A stretch of 64,000 nucleotides of DNA from Bradyrhizobium canariense (GTDB lineage Bacteria; Pseudomonadota; Alphaproteobacteria; Rhizobiales; Xanthobacteraceae), in the NCBI RefSeq assembly GCF_019402665.1, contig NZ_VSST01000034.1, positions 62,001 to 126,000 of the forward strand, given 5' to 3'. A model generated the notes under the pieces. The model was not told the origin of the DNA. It was given only the letters and a program-made list of their open reading frames with translations, and searched no databases. Below, piece by piece: positions 17,850-27,405 of this stretch (position 1 is the first letter of the stretch; each line of letters opens with the position of its first letter). The translations under genes were made by a program, and so were the position numbers.

Positions 17850-19100
17850 CTATTCCAGTTGCATGCGAATGCCCTTGTCGCCGTTAAGCAGGCGCTTCAG
17901 GTGAAAGCCGGCCAGGGAATCGTCGGCATGCATGCCGACGAGTGCGGCGAAGGCCGGCATGGCGGCGGCATCACCGGCCTCCATCTTGGCAAAAGCCTTG
18001 GAATACAGCGCCGTTTCCGGCGCAGCGAATTGGGCCGGAGCCAGCGGCTCGAACGCGCGCAACGGTTCGCTGCGTCCACGCAGCATCAGCTCGCCGACGG
18101 GACGACCTCGAAAATTCTCAGCCGTCTCGGCGATGCCGTCACTGACGCAAATCCGCGTGCCCAGATGCTTGTTCGCGGCTTCCAGCCGTGCCGCGATGTT
18201 GATGGAATCTCCATACGCGGTGTAGTCGAAAAACCGGTTGCCGCCAAAATTTCCGACCAGTGCCGGCCCGGCGTGGATGCCGATACGGGTGGTGCCGAAA
18301 TTCACGCCTCTCACCTTCCAGCGCGCGGAAAAATCCTCGGCCCAGGCGTCGAGATCATGTGCGCAGGCGACCGCGCGGGTCGCATAATCGGGCTGATCGC
18401 CGGGTGCGTTGAAGAGCACCTGGATCGCATCGCCGATGATCTTGGCGACAGTCCCCTCGTGCGCGAAGACGACCTCGGTCATGCCGCCGACATACTCGTT
18501 GAGAAGCGCGCCCAGCGTCTCCGGAGGCGCACTCTCGACCAGCGAGGTGAAGCCGGTAATGTCCGTGAAGATGGTCGCGACATCGCGCCACTGCACTTCG
18601 ATTCCCTCGCTCTCACCGCTGGCCGCCAGACGCTTGGCGAGCTCGGGCGAGAAATGACGCGAGAGCGCGGCATGGGCGCGCTCCGCCTCCGCCTGGCGGC
18701 CTCGCACCTCACGCAGCATTTCGATGTGGCGGATGGTCTTCTGGATCGTCATCTCGAGGTCGGCGAAGTCGATCGGTTTGGTCAGGAAGTCGAACGCACC
18801 GCGGTTCATCGCAGTGCGGATATTGCTCATGTCGCCATAGGCCGACACGATGATGGTGGACTTCTTGTCTTCGGCTTCCTGGAGTTTCGCCAGCAGCGAC
18901 AGCCCGTCCATCCTGGGCATGTTGATGTCGGAGACCACCATGTCGACATGGGGGTTCTGCTCGAGCGACTGCAGCGCTTCGAGGCCGTCGCGCGCGAACA
19001 TGATGGTCACCGACCCATCGCGAATCTGCCTGCGGAATTTTTGCAGGACCAACGCCTCGAGATCCGGCTCGTCGTCGACGAAGAGGATGGTCGCGGTCAT
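17850..19100 (-). CDS. Response regulator fused to class III adenylate cyclase
   Basis: 416-residue two-domain protein. Residues 1-125 are a receiver domain (FVDDEP, phospho-acceptor Asp58 in VSDINMP, then KPIDF). A helical linker leads to a class III nucleotide cyclase domain from about residue 165: metal-binding Asp180 in IFTDITGF and Asp224 in IGDAIQ, the adenine-selecting Lys220 just before, Thr294 in FDYTAYGD, and the transition-state Asn301/Arg305 in SINIAARLE. All catalytic residues for ATP to cAMP are therefore present. It overlaps the upstream single-receiver gene by four bases. It presumably makes cAMP when phosphorylated by the operon's kinase. Confidence 0.92.
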   Translation of the reverse strand: MTATILFVDDEPDLEALVLQKFRRQIRDGSVTIMFARDGLEALQSLEQNPHVDMVVSDINMPRMDGLSLLAKLQEAEDKKSTIIVSAYGDMSNIRTAMNRGAFDFLTKPIDFADLEMTIQKTIRHIEMLREVRGRQAEAERAHAALSRHFSPELAKRLAASGESEGIEVQWRDVATIFTDITGFTSLVESAPPETLGALLNEYVGGMTEVVFAHEGTVAKIIGDAIQVLFNAPGDQPDYATRAVACAHDLDAWAEDFSARWKVRGVNFGTTRIGIHAGPALVGNFGGNRFFDYTAYGDSINIAARLEAANKHLGTRICVSDGIAETAENFRGRPVGELMLRGRSEPLRAFEPLAPAQFAAPETALYSKAFAKMEAGDAAAMPAFAALVGMHADDSLAGFHLKRLLNGDKGIRMQLE

Positions 19101-19486
19101 GCGGCTTGCCCGAGCCTCGTGTCGATTTCCTGCCGCAGCAGCGCGAAATCGACCGGCTTGGTGAGAAGTCCGACTGCGCCGCGCTCGATAGCCTTCCGGC
19201 GCGTCTCGGCGTCGCCATAGGCGGTGATCATGATGACGGGAACGTCCGGATGCGCAAGACGCACCTTCGGCAGCATGTCGAGTCCGCTCATGCCGGGCAT
19301 GTTGATGTCGGACAGGATCAGGATCAACGACGGATCGCGAACCTCGGCAGCGAGCTTCAGCGCATCGGGCGCGGACGGCGCGAATTCCATCTGGAAGCGG
19401 CCGGCGCGCAAATCGCGCCGGAACTGCTGCCGGAACAGCGCCTCGACGTCGGGCTCGTCATCGACGACCAGGATGTAAACGTTCAA
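19097..19486 (-). CDS. Stand-alone receiver-domain response regulator (CheY-like)
   Basis: 129-residue single receiver domain. The acidic pocket is VVDDEP, the phospho-acceptor is Asp60 in LSDINMPG, the conserved Thr is in MITAYGD and the Lys is in LTKPVDF. There is no output domain. The DNA around the phospho-site and its pairing with the downstream receiver-cyclase suggest the two receivers arose from a common ancestor (both share DDEPD, SDINMP and TKP-DF). The gene overlaps both neighbours by four bases (ATGA), so kinase, this receiver and the cyclase are translationally coupled. It may serve as a phosphate sink or relay. Confidence 0.92.
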   Translation of the reverse strand: MNVYILVVDDEPDVEALFRQQFRRDLRAGRFQMEFAPSAPDALKLAAEVRDPSLILILSDINMPGMSGLDMLPKVRLAHPDVPVIMITAYGDAETRRKAIERGAVGLLTKPVDFALLRQEIDTRLGQAA

Positions 19487-22080
19487 GTCTTGCCTCCGGA
19501 AGTGTCGCCCGCCGCCATCATGCGCGGCAGGGTGATGATGAACTCGGTGAATACGCCGGGCTCGGTGTTCACGTCGATCGTGCCGCCGTGCTGATTCACG
19601 ACGATGTCATGGCTCATGGAAAGGCCAAGGCCGGTGCCCTCGCCGGCCGGCTTGGTGGTGAAGAAGGGATTGAACATCTTCTCCTTCACATCGGAAGGGA
19701 TCCCGGTGCCGTTGTCGCGAATGCGGATCTCGACCCTCTCGCCGAGAGTTTTGGTAGCCGCGCGTAGCGTGGGCTCGAAGGCGCCTGCGTCGCTCTCCTT
19801 GCGCTTGGCGGTGGCGTAGAAGCCGTTCGAGATCAGATTGAGGAAGACGCGCGTGATTTCCTGCGGATAGATATCGACCATGCCTGCGGCGGGGTCGAAG
19901 CCGCGCTCGATCGTGACATTGAAGCCGGGCCGTTCGGCACGTGCGCCGTGATAGGCGAGATTAAGGCTCTCCTCCAGGATCGCATTGATATCGCTGGGGC
20001 GATGCTCGCCGGAGCCCTCGCGCGAATGCAGCAGCATGTTCCTGACGATGGAATCGGCGCGCTTGCCATGCTGCACCACTTTTTCGAGGTTGCTCTTGAG
20101 CATGCCGGTCAGCTCCTCGACCTCCTCCTTCGTCTTGCCGTCGAGCGAGGCCGCTTGCAAGGCCTCGTTGAGCTCGTCGATCAGCTCGGTCGACACCGCC
20201 GAGAAATTGTTGACGAAATTGAGCGGATTCTTGATCTCGTGCGCGATCCCCGCCGTGAGCTGGCCGAGGGACGCGAGCTTCTCGGTCTGGATCAGGCGGT
20301 CCTGCGCGGTACGAAGATCGTCGAGGGATTGCGACAGCTCCGTCGTACGCTTGCGCAACTCGTTCAGAAGCCGCGTATTCTCGATTGCGATGACGGCTTG
20401 CTTCGTGAAGTTCTCAACCAACGCGATTTGCTTGTCGGTGAACGGCCGGACCTCTTTGCGATAGACCGCGACGGTTCCGATCAGCTCGCTGTCCCTCATC
20501 ATGGGCACGATGACGATCGTGCGGGCGCCGGCGACGTCGGAGATTCCACGAATGGTCGGCCCCCCGGCAAGATACGCCGGAGTTTGTTGCACATCGTGCA
20601 CGTGAACAACCTGACGTGTCCTGACGACCTCAGCAAGCGCGCTCTCCGGATGCGGACGGATTGCCATATCTTTTCGCGAAGCCGCGAACGCGGGCGGCAC
20701 ATTGTAATCCGCAGCAATCGTGAAACTCTCGCCGTCCCACAAATTCATCACGCCGAAACTCGCGCCACAGACGCGTGTGGCATTCTCGAGCATCTTGTGG
20801 AACACCGGCGCGAGTTCGCCCGGAGACGAGCTGATGACCTGCAACACTTCCGACGTAGCCGTTTGTTGCTCGAGCGACTCGGTCAACTCGGCCGTTCTCA
20901 CCTCGACCTTCTTCTCCAGGTCCGCATAGGATTCCTGCAGACGCTCGCCCATGTCGTTGAACTGGTCCGCGAGCCCCTCCAGCTCGTCTCCGGTTCGGAT
21001 CGAGATGCGCTGGGAGAAATCGCCGCTGCCGATGCGCTCGGCGCCGCGCCGCAGCGCCTGGATCGGCCCGACCATGCGGCGCGCCAGGAATATCCCGGCA
21101 AGCACCGCGAAGATCGACGCCGCGAGCAGCACGAATGCAAGCCGTTCCAACGCGGCATAGAGCGCCGCATAGGCTTCCTCGACCGGGAGCTCGACGAACA
21201 TGGTCCAGTGCAGCGGCGCAATCGGCGCCGACGCGGTCAGCACCTTCTGTCCTTGGAGATTGCGCGCTTCGGAAAGCGCGTCGAATGCGGCGCTGCCTCC
21301 GAGAAGCGCGGCACGCACCTGGGTGAGACCTGACATGTCGGTGTTGCGCAGGACCAGGCTGATATCGGGGTGCGCGATCAGGCGTCCCTCCGGACCGACC
21401 ACGTAGGCGTGTCCGTGCTCGCCGACCTTGATCTGGGATACCACGTCCCAGATCAGCTTGAGATTGACCTCCGCGATACTGACGCCGGCATCCTTGCGCG
21501 ACCCGGCCTGCGCCAGGGTCATGTACGGCTCGGATTCCCTGCGGAAATAGACCGGACCGTAAAAAACCTTGTGCGCGACCGCCTCGGTGAACTTCGGATC
21601 GTCCGACAGGTCGATGCCGCTGTCGATCGCGTCCATGGCGAGCCGCGAGACCCGCAGCCGCTCCCTGCCGGTCGCATCGACCTGGGCGAGCTCGGTAACC
21701 GCGGGGACCTGGCGCAGCAGCCGCAGCGCATCGAAGCGGCGCTGCTCGATCGAACCCGCCGACCAGGGCAGCTGCGTGGTCCAGCCGAGCTGGCTCTCGA
21801 TCTCCTTGACGAACTGACCAATCTTGGCCGCGGCTGCCTCGGCCTGTTCATGCTGGACCCGGATCAGCGCGGCCTTGTGCTCGCGATAATAGAAGAGGAC
21901 CTCGAACAGTCCGTTGGCCAGCAGCGCGATCGCGACGACAGCCACGAACAGCGCCACATATTTCGTGAAGAGCCGGCTCCTGATCCCCTGCCCTGGCGTC
22001 GTGCCCGACGCGACGGCAACCGGCGCCGCGCTTGGCAGCGTCCTGGCTTGCGGGGTGTCAGGGTGGAGGGAAAGGCTCAT
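19483..22080 (-). CDS. Membrane sensor histidine kinase (periplasmic sensor, HAMP, GAF, HisKA, HATPase)
   Basis: 865-residue kinase. Transmembrane segment 1 is near residues 40-62; a periplasmic sensing region of about 250 residues with a Cache-like pattern ([33 protein letters not shown]) follows; transmembrane segment 2 is [20 protein letters not shown]. Then come HAMP, a coiled coil ([15 protein letters not shown]), a GAF domain, the dimerisation box with the phospho-His in [12 protein letters not shown], and the ATPase boxes [16 protein letters not shown] and GEGTGLGLS. The ATG at 22080 is preferred to a TTG at 22155. It leads an operon with two receivers, one driving an adenylate cyclase. 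Cache domains usually bind small metabolites; the ligand is unknown. Confidence 0.92.
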   Translation of the reverse strand: MSLSLHPDTPQARTLPSAAPVAVASGTTPGQGIRSRLFTKYVALFVAVVAIALLANGLFEVLFYYREHKAALIRVQHEQAEAAAAKIGQFVKEIESQLGWTTQLPWSAGSIEQRRFDALRLLRQVPAVTELAQVDATGRERLRVSRLAMDAIDSGIDLSDDPKFTEAVAHKVFYGPVYFRRESEPYMTLAQAGSRKDAGVSIAEVNLKLIWDVVSQIKVGEHGHAYVVGPEGRLIAHPDISLVLRNTDMSGLTQVRAALLGGSAAFDALSEARNLQGQKVLTASAPIAPLHWTMFVELPVEEAYAALYAALERLAFVLLAASIFAVLAGIFLARRMVGPIQALRRGAERIGSGDFSQRISIRTGDELEGLADQFNDMGERLQESYADLEKKVEVRTAELTESLEQQTATSEVLQVISSSPGELAPVFHKMLENATRVCGASFGVMNLWDGESFTIAADYNVPPAFAASRKDMAIRPHPESALAEVVRTRQVVHVHDVQQTPAYLAGGPTIRGISDVAGARTIVIVPMMRDSELIGTVAVYRKEVRPFTDKQIALVENFTKQAVIAIENTRLLNELRKRTTELSQSLDDLRTAQDRLIQTEKLASLGQLTAGIAHEIKNPLNFVNNFSAVSTELIDELNEALQAASLDGKTKEEVEELTGMLKSNLEKVVQHGKRADSIVRNMLLHSREGSGEHRPSDINAILEESLNLAYHGARAERPGFNVTIERGFDPAAGMVDIYPQEITRVFLNLISNGFYATAKRKESDAGAFEPTLRAATKTLGERVEIRIRDNGTGIPSDVKEKMFNPFFTTKPAGEGTGLGLSMSHDIVVNQHGGTIDVNTEPGVFTEFIITLPRMMAAGDTSGGKT

Positions 22081-22159
22081 CCCGCCGAACCTAGCAAGAA
22101 GACGGGACCTTGTCTCTCGCGAGCGGGGAAAAGCTAGCCGAAGCAACCGGGGCAATAGA

Positions 22160-22193
22160 AAAAGGGCGGCAACGGATTAGCCGCTGCCGCCCT
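22160..22193 (-). terminator. Rho-independent terminator of the RND efflux operon
   Basis: On the minus strand, arms GGGCGGCA/TGCCGCCC (22185-22192 and 22164-22171) with an inner CGG/CCG extension are followed directly by a run of five T. It sits 22 bases after the stop of the RND pump gene and before the histidine kinase gene, so it separates the two minus-strand operons. Confidence 0.8.
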
Positions 22194-22214
22194 CGGGTTG
22201 GCTTACCTGCGGCC

Positions 22215-25200
22215 TCAGGTCGGCCGTAGCGCCTTGGAGCCAAGGTCGAGATCGTTGACTTGTTTGTTCCGCTCGGAATCGGCCGCCGCGCGATGGTCGG
22301 TCGCCAGCACCACGTAGACCGCCGGCAGCACGAACAGCGTGAACAGCGTGCCGATCGACATTCCGGCGACGACCACCAGACCGATCGAGAAGCGGCTCGC
22401 CGCGCCTGCGCCGGTCGCGGTCAGGAGCGGGATAAGGCCCGTCACCATCGCGGCCGTGGTCATCAGGATCGGCCTCAGACGAATGCGGGCCGACATTTCG
22501 ATGGCGGAGCGGCGATCGAGCCGTTCGTTGATCTGGAGCTCGTTGGCGAACTCCACCATCAGGATGCCATGCTTGGTGATCAGGCCCACCAAGGTCAGAA
22601 GGCCGACTTGGGTGTAGATGTTCATGGTCGCCACGCCGAAGAACAGCGGGATCAGCGCGCCAACGATCGCCATTGGCACCGAAATCATGATGACCAGCGG
22701 ATCGCGCAAGCTCTCGAACTGCGCCGCTAGCACCAGGAAGATGATGATCAGCGCGAAGCCGAAGGTGATCGCGAGCTGGTTGCCTTCCTGCACATATTGC
22801 CTGCTGTCCGCGAGATAATCATGGCTGAAACCTTGCGGCAGGTTTTTGGCCTCGCTCTCGAGGAAGTCCACCGCCGCACCGACGGTCACGCCGGGCATCG
22901 GTACCGCTGAGAAGGTCGCCGAATTGAGCTGATTGTAATGTGTCAGCGAATTCGGCTCGGTCTTGGTCTCGATCGACACCACCGTCGACAGCGGAAGCTG
23001 CTGGCCGGTGTTGGTCGTCACGTAGTAGCCGGCGAGCGATTCCGGCGAGAGCCGCTGACCGCGCGGCACCTGCGGGATGACTTGATAGGAACGGCCCTCG
23101 AGGTTGAAGCGATTGATGTAGTTGCCGCCGAGCAGCACGGCGAGCGTGCTGCCGAGGTTCTGCATGTTGACGCCGAGATCCTGCGCCTTGGTGCGGTTGA
23201 TCGTCACCTTCACGTTCGGCTGGTTGTAGGCAAGATCGCTGTCGGAAACGATGAACATTCCGCTCTTGCGGGCGGCAGCCTTCAGCTTCTCCATCTGTTC
23301 GTAGACAGTCTGGAAGCTGGCGGTGGAGTTGATCACCATCTGCACCGGCAGGCCGCCGGGGCCGCCCGGCAGCGGCGGCAGGTTGAACGCGAACGCCTGC
23401 ACGCCCTCAATCTTGGAAAGCTCGGCCTGCACCAGCGACTTCAGCTGGATCGACGAACGCTTGCGGTCCTCCCACGGCTTCAGCAGCATGCCGGCGATAC
23501 CGCCCTGCGGGCCGTTGATGCCGTTCAGCACGAAGCGCAGATCGGTCTCGGGGAATTTCTGGAATTCCTTGTCGAGCTTCTCGCCGTAAAAGTCGACGTA
23601 GTCGATGTTGGCGTATTTCGGCGCCTTGGTCACCGCGAACACGATGCCCTGGTCTTCTTCGGGCGCCAGCTCCTTCGACGTGTGCATGTAGAGGAAGCCG
23701 ACGAGCCCGAGGATGGTCACCGCAAACAGGCCGGTGATGGCCTTGTAGTCGAGCGAGCGGTCGAGCCTGCGCCCATACCACCGCGTCAGCGCGCCAAACA
23801 CCTTGTTAACCGCCTTGGCGAAGCGACCCTCTTCGGTGTTCTTCAGCAGCACCGAGCACATCATCGGCGACAGCGTCAGCGCGATCACGCCGGATACGAT
23901 CACCGAGCCCGCAAGCGTGAAGGCGAATTCGCGGAATAGCGAGCCGGTCAGGCCGCCGAGGAAACCGATCGGCGCGTACACGGCGGCGAGCGTGATGGTC
24001 ATCGAGACGACGGGACCCACGATTTCGCGCGCGCCTTCCAGCGATGCCTGGACTGGCGTTTTCCCTTCCTCCAGATGGCGATGGATGTTTTCGACCACGA
24101 CGATGGCGTCGTCGACCACGAGTCCGATCGCGAGCACCATCGCAAGCAGGGTCAACAGGTTGAAGCTGAAGCCCAGCGCCAGCATCAGCGTGCAGACGCC
24201 GATCATCGACAGCGGGATGGTGACGACTGGAATGATCACCGAACGGAACGACGCCAGGAACAGGAAGATCACCACGATCACGATGATCACGGCTTCACCC
24301 AGCGTCTTCTCGACCTCGTCAATCGAGGATTGGATGAACTTGGTCGAATCGTAGGCGACCTTCATCTTCATCGAGGGCGGCAGATTGCGCTCCAGCTCGG
24401 GGAACAGCGCCCGCACGCCTTTGACCAGCGTCAACGGGTTGCCCTGCGGCGTTGCCTGCACACCGATGAAGATGGCGTGCTCGCCGTTGAAGGCGACGCT
24501 CGCGTCCGTGCTCTGGGCCGCAAGTTCGACGGTGGCGATGTCCTCCATCCGCACGAAGCCGCCGTCCTTGGCCTTGACGATCATCTTCTTGAACTGGTTG
24601 ACGTCGGTCAGGCCCGTATTCGTCGATACGTTCGAGACGATGAGATAGCCCTTGGTTTGCCCCGCCGCTGACTGGAAGTTGTTGGCGGTGATCGCGGTCG
24701 CGACATCTGCGGGCGACACGTTGCGGCCCGCCATCTTCAGGGGATCAAGCCACAGCCGCATCGCAAAGGTCTGGCCGCCGAGAATGTCGGCGGAGGCCAC
24801 GCCATCGACGGTCGACAGCACCGGTTGCACAACGCGCGTCAGATAGTCGGAGATCGCCGAGCCCGACAGCTCTTCGGACGAGAACCCGAGATACATCACG
24901 GCCGTGGTCTGGCCCGTGGTCTTGGTGACGATCGGGTCGTTGGATTCCTTCGGGATCAAATATTTGACCGAGTTCGTCTTGGCCAGAACCTCGGTCAGCG
25001 CCTGGTTCGGATCAAAATTCAGCTTGATGTAGACCTGGATCGTCGAGGTGCCGAGCACCGAGGACGAGGTGATGTAGTCGACACCTTCGGCGGAAGCGAC
25101 CGCCTGCTCGATCGGCGTGGTGATGAAGCCCTGGATCAGGTCCGCGGACGCGCCCGGATAGACGGTCGTGATGTTGATGACCGTGTTCGACAGCTTCGGA

Positions 25201-25310
25201 TATTGCCGGATCGGCAGCGTCGTCGCCGCGCGCAAACCGATCAGCAGGATCAGCAGGCTGACGACGACCGACAGGACCGGGCGTTTGATGAAAATATCAG
25301 TAAAGCGCAT
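22215..25310 (-). CDS. RND efflux pump inner-membrane transporter (HAE-1 family)
   Basis: 1031-residue hydrophobe/amphiphile efflux transporter, the normal length for the family. The N-terminus FTDIFIKRPVLSVVVSLLI is the first helix with the canonical FIKRP. The proton-relay acidic pair is in TM4 as GLVVDDAIVVVENIHRH, and further family segments include STIQVYIKLNFDPNQA and the C-terminal GLVTLVGLITKHGILMVEFA-like stretch. About 12 transmembrane segments and two large periplasmic domains are expected. The ATG at 25310 has GAGA about 8 bases upstream; a TTG at 25340 is an alternative. It follows its membrane-fusion partner by 76 bases. No outer-membrane channel gene is nearby, so it probably borrows a TolC-like protein encoded elsewhere. 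Confidence 0.95.
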   Translation of the reverse strand: MRFTDIFIKRPVLSVVVSLLILLIGLRAATTLPIRQYPKLSNTVINITTVYPGASADLIQGFITTPIEQAVASAEGVDYITSSSVLGTSTIQVYIKLNFDPNQALTEVLAKTNSVKYLIPKESNDPIVTKTTGQTTAVMYLGFSSEELSGSAISDYLTRVVQPVLSTVDGVASADILGGQTFAMRLWLDPLKMAGRNVSPADVATAITANNFQSAAGQTKGYLIVSNVSTNTGLTDVNQFKKMIVKAKDGGFVRMEDIATVELAAQSTDASVAFNGEHAIFIGVQATPQGNPLTLVKGVRALFPELERNLPPSMKMKVAYDSTKFIQSSIDEVEKTLGEAVIIVIVVIFLFLASFRSVIIPVVTIPLSMIGVCTLMLALGFSFNLLTLLAMVLAIGLVVDDAIVVVENIHRHLEEGKTPVQASLEGAREIVGPVVSMTITLAAVYAPIGFLGGLTGSLFREFAFTLAGSVIVSGVIALTLSPMMCSVLLKNTEEGRFAKAVNKVFGALTRWYGRRLDRSLDYKAITGLFAVTILGLVGFLYMHTSKELAPEEDQGIVFAVTKAPKYANIDYVDFYGEKLDKEFQKFPETDLRFVLNGINGPQGGIAGMLLKPWEDRKRSSIQLKSLVQAELSKIEGVQAFAFNLPPLPGGPGGLPVQMVINSTASFQTVYEQMEKLKAAARKSGMFIVSDSDLAYNQPNVKVTINRTKAQDLGVNMQNLGSTLAVLLGGNYINRFNLEGRSYQVIPQVPRGQRLSPESLAGYYVTTNTGQQLPLSTVVSIETKTEPNSLTHYNQLNSATFSAVPMPGVTVGAAVDFLESEAKNLPQGFSHDYLADSRQYVQEGNQLAITFGFALIIIFLVLAAQFESLRDPLVIMISVPMAIVGALIPLFFGVATMNIYTQVGLLTLVGLITKHGILMVEFANELQINERLDRRSAIEMSARIRLRPILMTTAAMVTGLIPLLTATGAGAASRFSIGLVVVAGMSIGTLFTLFVLPAVYVVLATDHRAAADSERNKQVNDLDLGSKALRPT

Positions 25311-25386
25311 CGCGGCGATCTCGATTTCTTTGACTTGCAAAACGCATGACCCGGCCGTGCCGGATCATGCTGCAACGTGTACGATG

Positions 25387-26580
25387 TCAGTAGCGCGGTG
25401 GCTGCGCCGGGATCTGCGGAGCCGGGTCGGTCGAAATCGACACCGCCGCGCCCGATTGCAGCTTGAGTTGGCCGACGGCGACGACCTTGTCGCCCGGCTT
25501 CACGCCCTTGACGATTTCGACGCGGCCTTCGACCCGGCTGCCGGTCTGCACGAAAGTGCGCACCGCGCTCAGGCTGGTCTTGCCGTCGGCTTCCTTCTTC
25601 TCGGTGATCACGAACACCGAGTCACCGTACAGCGTGTAGTCGACCGCCGTCTCCGGCACGGTGACCACGGCCGGCTTGTCCGGCAGCACCACGGTGGTGG
25701 TCACGAACATGCCGGGCTTCAGGATCTTCTCCGGATTGGAGATGGTCGCCTGCACGCGGATGTTGCGGGTGTCACTCGATATCTGCGGTTCGATCGTCGT
25801 GATCTTGGCGTCGAAGGTGCGGCCCGGATAGGCGTCGACCTTCAGCCGAACCGGCTGACCGACCTTGAGATTGCCCGAGTCCTTTTCCGTCACCGTGAAG
25901 TTGGCCCACAGCTCCGACAGATCCGTCAGCGAAACGATGGCCGTGCCGGCGGTCAGATACTGGCCGACCTCGACCTTGCGAACGCCGAGATCGCCGGCGA
26001 ACGGCGCGCGGACCAGCTTCTGCGAGATCAACGCTTCGGTCTTGGCAATACCCGCCAGCGCCTGATCGTACGCGGCCTGCGCGGTGTCGACGGTTGCCTG
26101 CGGGCCGAACTGGCGCGACGCCAGTTGCTTGGCGCGGTCGAGCGACAGCTGCGCGACGGTGGACTGCGCCTTGTAGTTGGCGAGGTCGCCCTGCTCCGGC
26201 GCGTCGAACATCTGCACCAGCGGCGTGCCGGCCTCGACATGCGTGCCTGGCTCGAACTTGATCTCGGTGACGCGGCCGTTGACGTCGGCGCTGACGTCGA
26301 CCTGGTGCACGGCGGACAACCCACCGACCGCGGTCAGCAGGTTCGGCACCACCTCGGACTTCGCCTCGGCGGCGCTGACCGCGACCGGCGGCGGCTTGTT
26401 GTTGGCGAAGAACTGCTTGATCATCTGGCCGCGGAAATAATTGAACCAGACGAGGCCACCGACGAGCACCGCCAGAAGCGCGCCGACGATGATGAACCAG
26501 AGCACCGGCCGGACCGGACGCTTGGGAGCCTTGTTGTCGATCGGTTCGCCCGAAATCTTGTGTTCGGTGACGATGTTCAT
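25387..26580 (-). CDS. RND efflux periplasmic adaptor (membrane fusion protein)
   Basis: 397-residue adaptor linking the RND pump to an outer-membrane channel. After a cytoplasmic lead there is one signal-anchor helix (VLWFIIVGALLAVLVGGLVW, residues about 25-45), then the lipoyl half-motifs (VDVSADVNGRVTEIKFEPGTHVEAG and later LVRAPFAGDLGVRKVEVGQYL), a helical hairpin between them, and the beta-barrel domain with LKVDAYPGRTFDAKI. The ATG at 26580 begins one base after the tetR stop (TGA at 26584-26582); a GTG slightly upstream, inside the end of tetR, is possible. The tight spacing supports one tetR-adaptor-pump transcript. Confidence 0.93.
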   Translation of the reverse strand: MNIVTEHKISGEPIDNKAPKRPVRPVLWFIIVGALLAVLVGGLVWFNYFRGQMIKQFFANNKPPPVAVSAAEAKSEVVPNLLTAVGGLSAVHQVDVSADVNGRVTEIKFEPGTHVEAGTPLVQMFDAPEQGDLANYKAQSTVAQLSLDRAKQLASRQFGPQATVDTAQAAYDQALAGIAKTEALISQKLVRAPFAGDLGVRKVEVGQYLTAGTAIVSLTDLSELWANFTVTEKDSGNLKVGQPVRLKVDAYPGRTFDAKITTIEPQISSDTRNIRVQATISNPEKILKPGMFVTTTVVLPDKPAVVTVPETAVDYTLYGDSVFVITEKKEADGKTSLSAVRTFVQTGSRVEGRVEIVKGVKPGDKVVAVGQLKLQSGAAVSISTDPAPQIPAQPPRY

Positions 26581-26581
26581 G

Positions 26582-27283
26582 TCATGCACTCTCTGCAATC
26601 GCCGTCTTGCCCACACAACCGGCCTGATCGCGGCCCAAATGCGAAACAATTGCGGCGTCGTTAAGTCCGATACCCCTCAGGAGAAACTCACACAGCTGCC
26701 GCTCAAGGTCGTTCGCCTTGCCGTAAGCGAGACACGGCGTGGCCGGCAGCCTGGTCAGCGCAGCCGTCATCACGGTGTGATGCGCAAACCAGAACAGGTT
26801 GAGCGGTTCGCCGTTGTATGGCCGCGCGTCCCTCGCGGCAACCGCACGCTTGAGCGAGGCGACGAAGGCCGCCCCGATCAGCGTCTCGATCTTGGCATAT
26901 AGCAAACGAGCGAATTCGCCATCATCCAAATGACTCGTGGCCATCAATCGCAGGCGCTGGGCCTCTTCCTGGTCGGGCCCATCGGCGATGTGCATGAAAT
27001 GCCCGACCATGCCGCGGATCACTTCGACCAACGTGGCCGTCGACGGCTCACGTTCGAGCAGCTCCATGAGCGCCGGGTCCGCCTCGCATTCGTCGCTGAG
27101 GATTTCGGCGTAAAGCGCGGCCTTGGACGGGAAATGCTTGAACAGCAGCGCCTCGGAAATGGCAGCGGCGGCCGCCACGCTCTTGGTCGTGGTGCCGGTA
27201 TAGCCGTGTCGGGCAAAGCAACGCTTTGCGGCGCCGAGGATCAATTGACGCCTCAGGTCGCTCGTCATACGCAATGAGCTCAT
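26582..27283 (-). CDS. TetR family repressor of the RND efflux operon
   Basis: 233-residue TetR-type regulator. The N-terminal helix-turn-helix reads RQLILGAAKRCFARHGYTGTTTKSVAAAAAISEALLFKHFPSK at residues 10-52 (shown here for position only by its ends RQLIL and HFPSK); the remainder is a variable ligand-binding domain. The ATG at 27283 starts MSSLRMTSD; open frame continues upstream but through the operator. A perfect GTGAGT/ACTCAC inverted repeat lies 4 bases before the start codon. The gene directly precedes the adaptor and pump genes, so it most likely represses its own operon, relieved by an efflux substrate. Confidence 0.9.
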   Translation of the reverse strand: MSSLRMTSDLRRQLILGAAKRCFARHGYTGTTTKSVAAAAAISEALLFKHFPSKAALYAEILSDECEADPALMELLEREPSTATLVEVIRGMVGHFMHIADGPDQEEAQRLRLMATSHLDDGEFARLLYAKIETLIGAAFVASLKRAVAARDARPYNGEPLNLFWFAHHTVMTAALTRLPATPCLAYGKANDLERQLCEFLLRGIGLNDAAIVSHLGRDQAGCVGKTAIAESA

Positions 27284-27287
27284 GCTA

Positions 27288-27303
27288 GTGAGTAAGCACT
27301 CAC
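27288..27303 (-). promoter_or_regulatory. Putative TetR operator overlapping the efflux operon promoter
   Basis: GTGAGTAAGCACTCAC: perfect 6-base arms with a 4-base spacer, 4 bases upstream of the tetR start codon. On the minus strand a TTGACT element at 27318-27313 lies 9 bases upstream of the operator, suitably placed for a -35 box. Binding here would block transcription of tetR and the two efflux genes. Confidence 0.6.
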
Positions 27304-27405
27304 CCACGCAAAAGTCAAGCACTATGCTGCATCGCAACCTGAGTGCGTTGTAATTCCAGCGGAAATTGACCTCGCCCACACGGTCTCCGTGCAGGACGGG
27401 AGCGC

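Noticed and set aside
19948-21333. 461-codon plus-strand frame opposite the histidine kinase
   Set aside because: High-GC antisense shadow; all kinase motifs are on the minus strand.
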